This document shows positions 1 through 5,648 of a DNA stretch of 6,004 bases, in pieces; position 1 is the first letter of the stretch; each line of letters starts with the position of its first letter. Position numbers and translations under genes: made by a program. The notes beneath the pieces are model-generated. The model was not told the origin of the DNA. It worked only from the letters and a program-made list of their open reading frames with translations, and did not search any database. The stretch is from Sedimentisphaera sp050251615 (GTDB lineage: Bacteria; Planctomycetota; Phycisphaerae; Sedimentisphaerales; Sedimentisphaeraceae), in assembly GCA_050251615.1 (NCBI GenBank), contig JBFWMM010000067.1, positions 1 through 6,004 of the forward strand, read 5' to 3'.

Positions 1-1201
1 TATCTATCGTCATTTGCCCATCAAGAGCCGCGCCTGCAACGGCGAGCGCCATTACGATGCGGTGGTCGTAATGCCCGCAGACATTTCCGGCCGAAAGCTT
101 CCTGCCTCCGTGAATCACGAGCCCGTCTGGCAGCTGCTCCACTTCTGCCCCGAGCGAAAAAAGCTCGCGCGCCATGCAGTCGATACGGTCTGTCTCTTTC
201 TTCCGGGCCTGCGCAACATTAAGCAGGCGCGTTGTGCCGGAAGCAAACGCCGCGACTGTCGCCATCATCGGCAGCGCATCGGGCGTGCGGTTCATATCAA
301 TATCGATTCCGTGAAGCTCGCTCCCGCGGACGGTGGTAGTGCCGTCGTCTGCGATGGAAATATCGGCCCCCATCTCGCGCAGGAAATCAGCCACGGCCTT
401 ATCCGGCTGGCTATCGGAATAGTCGAGCCCCTCAATCACTACCTCACCGCCACAGACAGCACCGCCGCAGAGGAAGAATGTAGCGCTGGAAAAATCGCTC
501 GGCACAAACTCATCAAACGGCTTGTAGCTCTGGCGGCCTTTAATGTCGATGTTCATAAGATTCTCGCTCGCCTTGAAAGCGATCTCCTGCCTGCGCAGCC
601 AGTCGAGAGTTATGCCGACATAGTCAGGCTCGTTGAGCAGCGTAACATCAATATGCGTATCGCCATCAGCGAGCGGGCAGCACATAAACAGGCTGGAGAG
701 GTACTGGCTCGTGATGCATTCAATCTCAGTGCGGCCGCCGCTCAGACGCCCTGCCACGCGAATCGGCGCGCAGCCGTTGCCTTTGACGGAATAAGCCTTC
801 GCCCCGAGCTCGGTAAGAGATTTCAGCAATGGCTCGATCGGACGCGAGCAGATCTGGTGGTCTCCCGTAAACTCGGCCTCTGCAACCCCGAGCGCGGCGC
901 TTCCCGCGGCAAGGCGAAGAGTCGTACCTGAATTGCCAACATCAATCGAGCCTGCCGTCTTTGCTATCCGCCCGCCGTTGCCGTCAACAATCCAGCAATC
1001 GGGGTTGGACATATCAATGGAAGCACCGAGCATCGAATACGCCCGCACGCTGCTCGCAGCATCGGCGCTGTCAAGCGGCTGCCTGATAAAACTTCTGCCG
1101 CCGGCCAGAGATGCAATCGCAACGGCCCTGATTGTATGTGATTTGGAGCCGGGAATACGTACGCGGCCGGAAAGCTCTGCTTTGGTAGATTTCAGTATCA
1201 T
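1..1201 (-). CDS. aroA: 3-phosphoshikimate 1-carboxyvinyltransferase (EPSP synthase), C-terminus cut by window edge
   Basis: EPSP synthase transfers the enolpyruvyl group of PEP to shikimate-3-phosphate, the sixth step of the shikimate pathway to aromatic amino acids, in the cytoplasm. The minus strand is open from ATG at 1201 to the window edge: 400 codons with no stop. Family landmarks appear in order: PGSKS at 17-21 (substrate-binding Lys20), GNSGTTLRL at 89-97, SRPIEPLL at 119-126, SQYLSSLFM at 165-173, PSDFSSATFF at 234-243, DMNRTPDALPMMA at 302-314 with the catalytic-type Asp, KETDRI at 335-340 and DHRIVMALAVAG at 379-390. The family is usually about 420-440 residues, so some 25-35 residues are missing to the left. 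The start is supported by AAGG six bases upstream and by the N-terminus aligning directly with the PGSKS motif. MurA is related, but these motifs are those of AroA. The plus-strand reading frame over 14-931 is only its shadow. Confidence 0.96.
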   Translation of the reverse strand, partial: MILKSTKAELSGRVRIPGSKSHTIRAVAIASLAGGRSFIRQPLDSADAASSVRAYSMLGASIDMSNPDCWIVDGNGGRIAKTAGSIDVGNSGTTLRLAAGSAALGVAEAEFTGDHQICSRPIEPLLKSLTELGAKAYSVKGNGCAPIRVAGRLSGGRTEIECITSQYLSSLFMCCPLADGDTHIDVTLLNEPDYVGITLDWLRRQEIAFKASENLMNIDIKGRQSYKPFDEFVPSDFSSATFFLCGGAVCGGEVVIEGLDYSDSQPDKAVADFLREMGADISIADDGTTTVRGSELHGIDIDMNRTPDALPMMATVAAFASGTTRLLNVAQARKKETDRIDCMARELFSLGAEVEQLPDGLVIHGGRKLSAGNVCGHYDHRIVMALAVAGAALDGQMTID

Positions 1202-1202
1202 G

Positions 1203-1220
1203 GTAAACCTTGTAAACCTT
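1203..1220 (-). repeat. 9-bp tandem repeat duplicating the aroA Shine-Dalgarno
   Basis: On the minus strand AAGGTTTAC occurs twice in tandem immediately before the aroA ATG. The proximal AAGG (1208-1211) sits six bases from the start codon at good ribosome-binding spacing. The distal one (1217-1220) is nine bases further upstream. The duplication therefore gives two candidate ribosome binding sites, of which the proximal one best fits the chosen start. Confidence 0.6.
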
Positions 1221-1239
1221 ATATATAGATGTGGCCGTT

Positions 1240-1267
1240 ATGATACATAAACCGGGCGTCTCTTCAA
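1240..1267 (-). promoter_or_regulatory. Putative aroA promoter
   Basis: Reading the minus strand, TTGAAG (1267-1262) and TATCAT (1245-1240) resemble sigma-70 -35 and -10 boxes with a 16-bp spacer. Transcription would start near 1233, giving a leader of about 30 nt before the aroA ATG at 1201. An AT-rich stretch (TATATATA-like, 1220-1228) lies downstream and could be an alternative -10. The call rests on consensus resemblance only. Confidence 0.35.
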
Positions 1268-1436
1268 GATGTGATAATTGACGGGGACTTTGCACTGCTG
1301 CCAGTCTTACCGTTGTTTGTTATGAGTCATTTTGATTTTGGCTTTGAAACTCTATTTTCTTTCCAAACCGCAGCGGATACAGAGCTTTCAGACCGGCCAA
1401 GCCGTACCGTTACTATAACGACCGCACCGCTTAAAT
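1268..1436. other. Intergenic region between aroA promoter and transposon
   Basis: I see no convincing gene here. The plus-strand frame beginning with GTG at 1271 has no ribosome binding site, low-complexity content and runs into the transposase start. A 29-residue stop-to-stop minus-strand stretch around 1328-1415 has plausible amino-acid composition but no start or recognisable motif. It may be a remnant of an older insertion. Confidence 0.4.
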
Positions 1437-1450
1437 GGGGGACAGTTACC
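1437..1450 (+). repeat. Left terminal inverted repeat of the RAYT element
   Basis: GGGGGACAGTTACC, a perfect 14-bp match to the reverse complement of the right terminus at 2213-2226. It is followed directly by the transposase promoter region. Confidence 0.85.
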
Positions 1451-1461
1451 TATTTTAGCGC

Positions 1462-1489
1462 TTGCAACAGTAAGAGTTTGCGCTATACT
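1462..1489 (+). promoter_or_regulatory. Putative transposase promoter, apparently leaderless
   Basis: TTGCAA (1462-1467) and TATACT (1484-1489) are separated by 16 bp and look like sigma-70 -35 and -10 boxes inside the left end of the element. A start site 6-8 bases after the -10 would fall at about 1496-1498, almost on the transposase ATG (1498). No purine-rich ribosome binding site precedes that ATG. The mRNA may therefore be leaderless and poorly translated, a common way to keep transposase levels low. Confidence 0.45.
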
Positions 1490-1497
1490 GGCTCGTT

Positions 1498-2199
1498 ATG
1501 CCGAGAAAAGCTCGAATAGTATTGGAAGGTTGCCCGCACCACATTACCCAGCGGGGCAACAACAGGCAAGAGGTGTTTTTCGTCAATGATGACCGCACTG
1601 TCTATCTTGAATTGCTCAAAGAGCAGTCGGGGAAGTTCGGGCTCAGCATTCTGGCCTACTGCCTCATGAGCAACCACATCCACATCATCGCGATCCCCCG
1701 CAACGCAGACTCGCTCGCTAAAGCAATCGGCCGCACACACCTGCTCTACACGCAGTACGTAAACCGCATGCACGGCCGCAGCGGGCACCTCTGGCAAAAC
1801 CGCTTCCACTCCTGCGTCCTGGACGGACGGCACCTCTGGAAGGCGATGCGGTACGTGGAGCAGAACCCCGTGCGCGCGAAGATGGCGCAAAATGCGGCGC
1901 AGTACAAATACTCCAGCGCAAAGGCTCACGTCGAAAGCTTCGACACGCAAGGCCTTCTCGATATGAACTGGTGGCGCGAACACATCGGCCGCAGAGACTG
2001 GGAACAGACGCTGCAAGTAAGGCTGAGCGGGGAGTATATCTCACGACTCAAACTCGCAATAAGCAGAGGCAGACCGCTTGCAGGCGATTCGTTTATGAGC
2101 AAGATGGAGAAGCTTGTCGGCAAGAGACTGAGACCGCTGCCCGTTGGCAGGCCGACAAAAACCAAAAGCCCGCCTGAAAGTGTCGGAAATGCAGATTAG
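1498..2199 (+). CDS. REP-associated tyrosine transposase (RAYT, Y1/HUH superfamily)
   Basis: This 233-residue protein is a single-tyrosine HUH endonuclease of the IS200-like/RAYT group, which nicks single-stranded DNA at hairpin-bearing sites through a 5'-phosphotyrosine. The N-terminal HHITQRGNN (14-22) is the usual RAYT opening. NHIHII at 59-64 supplies the metal-binding His-X-His pair (H60, H62). HLWQNRFHS (97-105) and RYVEQNPVRA (118-127) are typical, with Tyr119 the likely nucleophile. After the catalytic domain comes a basic C-terminal tail; residues 204-222 contain KLVGKR and an AT-hook-like VGRPTK. Length and motifs look intact, so it could be active. The ATG is the only sensible start, and MPRKARI is the usual N-terminus. 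It lies inside 14-bp inverted repeats, and its 3' end from Met200 is repeated three times downstream. Confidence 0.92.
   Translation: MPRKARIVLEGCPHHITQRGNNRQEVFFVNDDRTVYLELLKEQSGKFGLSILAYCLMSNHIHIIAIPRNADSLAKAIGRTHLLYTQYVNRMHGRSGHLWQNRFHSCVLDGRHLWKAMRYVEQNPVRAKMAQNAAQYKYSSAKAHVESFDTQGLLDMNWWREHIGRRDWEQTLQVRLSGEYISRLKLAISRGRPLAGDSFMSKMEKLVGKRLRPLPVGRPTKTKSPPESVGNAD
2114..2158 (+). repeat. Potential REP-like stem-loop within the transposase 3' end
   Basis: TTGTCGGC (2114-2121) pairs with GCCGACAA (2151-2158). Immediately inside the right arm CTGCC (2137-2141) pairs with GGCAG (2146-2150) around a CGTT loop, leaving a 15-nt one-sided bulge. The outer stem is intact in copy 3, has one mismatch in copy 4 and more in copy 2. 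RAYTs are known to act on imperfect REP hairpins, so this could be a recognition structure embedded in coding sequence; that role is inferred. Confidence 0.35.
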
Positions 2200-2212
2200 A
2201 GACGAATTAATG

Positions 2213-2226
2213 GGTAACTGTCCCCC
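2213..2226 (+). repeat. Right terminal inverted repeat of the RAYT element (copy 1)
   Basis: GGTAACTGTCCCCC, the exact reverse complement of 1437-1450. It begins 13 bases after the transposase stop and is followed by a T-tract. Identical sequences occur at 2360-2373 and 3436-3449; a split, MITE-interrupted version is at 5725-5872. Confidence 0.85.
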
Positions 2227-2238
2227 TTTTTCCCCTTT

Positions 2239-2373
2239 TTTATGAGCAAGATGGAGAAGCTTGCCGGCAGGAGGCTGAGACCGCTGCCCGTTGGCAGGCC
2301 CACAAAAATGAAAAGGCCGCCTGAAGGTGCCGAAATTGCAGATTAGAGACGAATTAATGGGTAACTGTCCCCC
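2239..2373 (+). repeat. RAYT 3'-end repeat, copy 2 (tandem to copy 1)
   Basis: This segment duplicates the last part of the transposase gene and its right terminus (2092-2226) at a constant offset of 147 bp with no insertions or deletions. It contains an open 34-codon frame from ATG 2242 to TAG 2346, matching transposase residues 200-233, with about eleven base differences, most of them amino-acid changing. It ends with a perfect GGTAACTGTCCCCC at 2360-2373. No catalytic residues are included, so this is a remnant or a non-autonomous unit. A gene remnant begins directly after it. Confidence 0.85.
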
Positions 2374-2382
2374 TTTTTTCCA

Positions 2383-2802
2383 ACATCTCAAACTCACAAC
2401 TACTTTAGCGAGACATATTTTATCAATTCTCTTAGCCCATTGATTGTTACCATTGCTCCCGTTCTTTCCCAGGCTGGAAATGTATATTGTAATGAAGCAA
2501 CGCTTTCATTCAGCATGAGAGCGGGAAGCCTTAGAGGAAGAGAATATATAATCTCCAACAGGATTCCAAGCCATAAGGATTTGCTATGGTTCTCGCCTGA
2601 TATGGATGCACCGCCGCAACCGCTTGAAAAGGTAAGCGAGGATGAACAGCGCATCAAAGTTCCGTGGGGATGGCTTGTGTACAAGAAAGAGACTGTTACC
2701 CGAACTATAAAAGAGGGGTTATGCCCTGAAAGAGAGGATAGGACATATCAAGTTGACTACTGGCAGGTATATGCGGAAAAGGAGGACTACTATGAGAACT
2801 GA
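2383..2802 (+). pseudogene. 5'-truncated paralogue of the module-3 membrane-anchored protein (module 1)
   Basis: The frame is open from just after the repeat terminus (stop TAA at 2362-2364) to TGA at 2800-2802. Its product matches the 296-residue protein at 4219-5109 from about residue 163 onward: SPLIVTIAPV corresponds to DPLVVSIAPV, and the last ~80 residues are nearly the same, including DLLWFSPDMD, PQPLEKVSE, QRIKVPWGWLVYK and VDYWQVYAEK. The N-terminal 160 residues, including the membrane anchor, are missing. In-frame TTG 2440 and ATG 2515 exist but lack a ribosome binding site, so I judge it a pseudogene whose 5' part was lost at the repeat junction. The segment between the IAPV and IPSH landmarks differs strongly from the other copies. 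Family unknown. Confidence 0.65.
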
Positions 2803-3226
2803 CATGGAACACATAAAGTATGTTGCAAATTCATTCAGGCTTGTATGTGTGGAGATGCTCAAGAAAACTTTTGTTTTTAGAGGCAGAGCTAGCTTAGAAG
2901 AATTCAGCCTGTTTGTATTTCTCAGCATAATCCTCTTTCACGCTCTTGATTATATTGGAGAGGCAGTAAACATCACTACGCACGTCAACTCTTTTACTTA
3001 CTCAATGCTTTGCGGTATGAGTTTTATATTTCTTGCCGCCATTGTACTCGCAGCATGTGTTCGCCGTCTGCACGATACAGGGGAAAGTGGAAGATCCTTG
3101 TGTTGGCTCATTATACCGATTATTGGCGCTGTTGCTCTTTTCTTTATGACAATAAGAAGCAGCCAACCCGAAGACAATAAGTACGGCTCTTTGCTATCTC
3201 AAAAAAATAAGAGTTCGCAACTTTGA
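2792..3226 (+). CDS. DUF805-type small integral membrane protein (module 1)
   Basis: A 144-residue inner-membrane protein with the DUF805 (YhaH-like) signature: FRGRAS at 29-34 followed by EEF, then VRRLHDTGESG at 90-100 and NKYG at 129-132 near the C-terminus. Three hydrophobic segments are visible at roughly 37-56, 70-89 and 103-121. The function of DUF805 proteins is not established. ATG 2792 is chosen because a near-perfect AAGGAGG lies six bases upstream and because the start overlaps the preceding gene by 11 nt, as in the other two modules; a longer frame from TTG 2753 lacks support. The ribosome site lies within the coding sequence of the upstream remnant. The last ~28 codons and everything downstream to about 3359 are nearly identical to module 3. 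Confidence 0.8.
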   Translation: MRTDMEHIKYVANSFRLVCVEMLKKTFVFRGRASLEEFSLFVFLSIILFHALDYIGEAVNITTHVNSFTYSMLCGMSFIFLAAIVLAACVRRLHDTGESGRSLCWLIIPIIGAVALFFMTIRSSQPEDNKYGSLLSQKNKSSQL

Positions 3227-3359
3227 CGCACTTTAGATAGTCAGCGCGTTTATCAATTAGAAAATGGGGGACAGGGGAGCTGTTGAAAAAGTTCGGCATA
3301 ACGCTATAGTGTGTAGTATGTGCAAGATAGAGAAGCTTGTCGGCAAGAGGCTGAGACCG
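3143..3359 (+). repeat. Near-identical 217-bp block shared with 5432-5648
   Basis: From the last part of the DUF805 gene, through its 3' flank and into the transposase-derived repeat, this segment matches 5432-5648 at a constant offset of 2289 bp. I count three differences (3216 C/A, 3227 C/A, 3271 A/C). Upstream the two DUF805 genes are clearly more diverged, and downstream of about 3359 the repeat copies also diverge, so the block has sharp edges. Recent duplication or gene conversion explains it best. Confidence 0.8.
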
Positions 3360-3449
3360 TTGCCCGTTGGCAGGCCGACAAAAACCAAAAGCCCGCCTGA
3401 AGGTGCCGAAATTGCAGATTAGAGACGAATTAATGGGTAACTGTCCCCC
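3266..3449 (+). mobile_element. 184-bp RAYT-derived non-autonomous element (repeat copy 3)
   Basis: It starts with GGGGGACAG (3266-3274), the outer nine bases of the transposon's left terminus, and ends with the complete right terminus GGTAACTGTCCCCC (3436-3449), giving a 9-bp perfect terminal inverted repeat. Between them is about 40 bp of unrelated sequence beginning GGGAGCTGTTGAAAAAG, then the transposase 3' end from the Met200 codon (ATG 3318) to TAG 3422. The open 34-codon frame is preserved. This looks like an internally deleted derivative of the RAYT transposon, with another element's end incorporated on the left. Confidence 0.7.
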
Positions 3450-3457
3450 TTTTTCCA

Positions 3458-3811
3458 ACAATTGCCCCTGTAACGACAGTGTCAAGAATGAAATTGAATA
3501 GGAAATCAGATCATTTATTTTTAATGCAACATGGCAATTCCTCGCAATCTTATACTTTTGACAACAGAATACCCACCCATGAAGATCTACTGTGGTTCTC
3601 GCCTGACATGGATGTTCTGCCGCAACCTCTTGAAAAGGTAAGTGATAACGAACAGCGCATTAAGGTACCTTGGGGATGGCTTGTGTACAAGATGGAGACT
3701 GCAACACGCACTATGGCAGAAAGTGTATGCAAAGAGGGGGAAGATAAGACATATACTGTGGATTACTGGAAGGTTTATGCTGAGGAGAAGGATTACTATG
3801 ATGATTTTTGA
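3458..3811 (+). pseudogene. 5'-truncated paralogue of the module-3 membrane-anchored protein (module 2)
   Basis: Immediately after the repeat terminus and CCA the frame reads TIAPVTTVS, matching residues 184-192 (SIAPVTAVS) of the intact paralogue at 4219-5109. It continues to TGA at 3809-3811. About 183 N-terminal residues are absent, 20 or so more than in module 1, so the two truncations occurred at different gene positions. The C-terminal part is conserved (DLLWFSPDMD, QPLEKVS, QRIKVPWGWLVYK, VDYW, DYYDDF), whereas the stretch before IPTH is unique. GTG 3479 and ATG 3488 are in frame but have no ribosome binding site. Probably a broken gene; a short product cannot be excluded. Confidence 0.65.
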
Positions 3812-4202
3812 CAGCATAAAAAGCACTGCTTTATCCTGCGCAAAAATGCTCAAGAAGACTTACGTTTTCAAAGGACGGGCAAGCATTGAGGAATTCTCTC
3901 TATTCGCGCTGCTCAGCATGATGATTTTCTCTTTACTTAAGGCTGGAGAGGAATCAATCGGAGTTAGCCTTGAATCGCATATTAACGCAGAAACTTACTC
4001 TCTTCTTTATGGCGTATGTTTCGCCCTGATATCAATACCGGTGATTGCGGCATGGGTTCGCAGACTGCACGATACAGGTAAGAGCGGCAATTTTCTATGG
4101 CTTATACTTATTCCTGTGATAGGGCATCTTGTCGTTTTGTTTATGACAATCAAAAAAAGCCAACCCCAGGACAATAAGTACGGCCCCTGTTTGCCCATTT
4201 AA
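3798..4202 (+). CDS. DUF805-type small integral membrane protein (module 2)
   Basis: A 134-residue paralogue of the other two DUF805 proteins here: FKGRAS at 24-29, EEFSLF at 31-36, WVRRLHDTGKSG at 86-97 and NKYG at 126-129. Predicted membrane segments fall at about 32-48, 67-86 and 98-117. Two consecutive ATGs (3798, 3801) are preceded by GAGAAGGA at good spacing; I chose the first, which overlaps the upstream remnant by 14 nt. The C-terminus ends in GPCLPI, not the SQKNKS-type tail of modules 1 and 3, so it escaped their 3' homogenisation. The next gene starts only 16 bp downstream with no repeat between, which makes a continuous transcript likely. Role unknown beyond membrane location. Confidence 0.8.
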   Translation: MMIFDSIKSTALSCAKMLKKTYVFKGRASIEEFSLFALLSMMIFSLLKAGEESIGVSLESHINAETYSLLYGVCFALISIPVIAAWVRRLHDTGKSGNFLWLILIPVIGHLVVLFMTIKKSQPQDNKYGPCLPI

Positions 4203-4218
4203 TGCAAGTTGAACGGAT

Positions 4219-5109
4219 ATGCGCAAGATAACCAAAATAATTCTTAAACTGTTCATCATTTACTTCATCTTCGGGTATGTAATTACAGACCGGGCTAAAT
4301 TGTATCCGGGAAGAAACATCGCCGATTATTGCCTGGAAGACACTCTGCTAATTAGAGGCGTGCGCCCGTTCTACTACAGAGATTCAACGATGTGCCTGGA
4401 CTACTTCCCATACATCGGCCCTGACAGGCAAGCTAAGCTTAAGTTCTCTAAATTACTAATTTGTGTGGGTTGGCCAGGAGCGGTAACTGACATAAGGTGG
4501 TGCAATATACCGAAGAGACCTTGGAGTCCCAACAAACGGTTCCGTTATGGCGAAACTGATGCCATTGCTAAATACTGCAGCGGGTATCTCGCCCGGCATG
4601 ACATACCGCCTTATGACAGCGAGCGAATTCCTGAAAATGAGCTGGAAAGAGATGTCTTTCTCATGCCTGATATTGAAAAATACTTCTTTACCATAAGACG
4701 CACAAACACGAACTTTACGTGTAACAGTCACACCTTTTATGTAATCTCATTGGATCCGCTGGTTGTAAGCATTGCCCCGGTTACTGCGGTATCCAAGTGG
4801 GTTGACAATGACGAAACTGAAATGATCTGCCACCTTGATACCTTTGAATACTTCATTGCCAACAGAGTTCCATCCCACGAAGATCTATTGTGGTTCTCTC
4901 CTGATATGGATGTGTTGCCTCAGCCCCTTGAAAAAGTCAGTGAAAACGAACAACGCATTAAAGTGCCATGGGGATGGCTTGTGTACAAGAAGGAGACTGC
5001 GACGCACACTATAAGAGATGGCGTATGCCCGGAAATAGAAGACAGGGAATATCAAGTTGACTACTGGCAGGTTTATGCTGAGAAGAAGGATTACTATGAT
5101 GACTTTTGA
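4219..5109 (+). CDS. Membrane-anchored protein of unknown family (module 3, full-length)
   Basis: The 296-residue product starts with KITKIILKLFIIYFIFGYVIT, an N-terminal hydrophobic segment (about 7-23) read as a signal anchor. The rest appears soluble and is probably extracytoplasmic. It has eight cysteines (38, 59, 82, 95, 120, 168, 204, 270). The last ~80 residues (from VPSHEDLLWF at 217) are almost invariant among the three modules: FSPDMD, PQPLEKVSE, QRIKVPWGWLVYK and VDYWQVYAEKKDYYDDF. Residues 189-215 are the most variable part. I do not recognise the family. The start has only a weak upstream AACGGA but gives the anchor directly, and coupling from the DUF805 gene 16 bp upstream is plausible. 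It overlaps the next DUF805 gene by 14 nt. This is the only intact copy of the three. Confidence 0.75.
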   Translation: MRKITKIILKLFIIYFIFGYVITDRAKLYPGRNIADYCLEDTLLIRGVRPFYYRDSTMCLDYFPYIGPDRQAKLKFSKLLICVGWPGAVTDIRWCNIPKRPWSPNKRFRYGETDAIAKYCSGYLARHDIPPYDSERIPENELERDVFLMPDIEKYFFTIRRTNTNFTCNSHTFYVISLDPLVVSIAPVTAVSKWVDNDETEMICHLDTFEYFIANRVPSHEDLLWFSPDMDVLPQPLEKVSENEQRIKVPWGWLVYKKETATHTIRDGVCPEIEDREYQVDYWQVYAEKKDYYDDF

Positions 5110-5506
5110 AAGCATAAAAAGCACAGCTTTATCCTTCGCAAAAATGCTAAGAAAAGCCTTTGATTTCAGAGGTAGAGCGAGCATTGAGGAATTCTCTCTA
5201 TTCGCACTGCTCAGCATAGTTATCTCTCATATACTTGCGGCAGGAGTAGATTGGATTAACCTCACGGCGCATATCAATTCGGTAACATACTCTGTACTTT
5301 ACGCGGTGTATTTTATCCTGATATCTGTCCCCGTGATCGCGGCATGGGTTCGCAGGCTGCACGATACAGGAAGATGCGGGGCATGGATTTTCTTGTTGCT
5401 GATACCGATTATTGGAGCTGTCATCCTTACGTTTATGACAATAAGAAGCAGCCAACCCGAAGACAATAAGTACGGCTCTTTGCTATCTCAAAAAAATAAG
5501 AGTTAG
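5096..5506 (+). CDS. DUF805-type small integral membrane protein (module 3)
   Basis: A 136-residue DUF805 paralogue: FRGRAS at 24-29, EEFSLF following, WVRRLHDTGRCG at 84-95 and NKYG at 124-127. Three hydrophobic spans lie at roughly 32-50, 63-83 and 97-115. The start ATG 5096 (ATG 5099 also possible) follows GAAGAAGGA and lies inside the last codons of the upstream gene, with a 14-nt overlap in a different frame, so translational coupling is likely. The N-terminal half resembles module 2 (MMxFxSIKSTALSxAKML), while the last ~25 codons are nearly identical to module 1, showing a mosaic history. A C-to-A change at 5505 creates TAG four codons earlier than the stop used in module 1. Confidence 0.8.
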   Translation: MMTFESIKSTALSFAKMLRKAFDFRGRASIEEFSLFALLSIVISHILAAGVDWINLTAHINSVTYSVLYAVYFILISVPVIAAWVRRLHDTGRCGAWIFLLLIPIIGAVILTFMTIRSSQPEDNKYGSLLSQKNKS

Positions 5507-5648
5507 CAACTTTGAAGCACTTTAGATAGTCAGCGCGTTTATCAATTAGAAAATGGGGGCCAGGGGAGCTGTTGAAAAAGTTCGGCATAACGCTATAGTG
5601 TGTAGTATGTGCAAGATAGAGAAGCTTGTCGGCAAGAGGCTGAGACCG
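5432..5648 (+). repeat. Near-identical 217-bp block shared with 3143-3359
   Basis: Partner of the block at 3143-3359, with a constant offset of 2289 bp and three differences. It covers the DUF805 3' end, the short 3' flank and the left part of the transposase-derived repeat. I see no convincing intrinsic terminator in the flank between the DUF805 stop and the repeat. Confidence 0.8.

Larger units (their letters stand above)
1437..2226 (+). mobile_element. Complete RAYT-type transposon with 14-bp terminal inverted repeats
   Basis: GGGGGACAGTTACC at 1437-1450 is the exact reverse complement of GGTAACTGTCCCCC at 2213-2226, and the only gene between them is the REP-associated tyrosine transposase. 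The element is 790 bp. Immediately outside are AAAT on the left and a T-tract on the right; I see no clear target-site duplication. Classical IS200/IS605 Y1 elements have subterminal hairpins rather than long perfect inverted termini, so this arrangement is unusual for the enzyme class. The same right terminus recurs after every 3'-end copy further right, which supports it as a genuine element boundary. Confidence 0.75.

Noticed and set aside
14..931. 305-codon plus-strand reading frame
   Set aside because: It is antisense to the clearly recognisable aroA frame on the minus strand; its translation has no domain-like features and the GC-rich codon bias of aroA explains its openness.
1271..1519. 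82-codon plus-strand frame upstream of the transposase
   Set aside because: It has a GTG start with no ribosome site, spans the transposon's left terminus and promoter, and overlaps the transposase start.
1483..2044. Long minus-strand frames over the transposase gene (177 and 108 codons)
   Set aside because: They are antisense to the intact RAYT gene, Arg/Ala/Val-rich, and lack any motif or ribosome binding site.
2242..2346. 34-codon frames in the repeat copies (also 3318-3422 and 5607-5711) as independent genes
   Set aside because: They are open and begin with ATG but have no ribosome binding site and are exact homologues of the transposase tail; they are described as part of the repeats, with possible expression left as a finding.
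2383..5506. Toxin-immunity or defence-island interpretation of the tandem modules
   Set aside because: Repeated paralogues would fit an immunity array, but no toxin, nuclease, secretion marker or known defence domain is visible in the window, so I make no such functional call.
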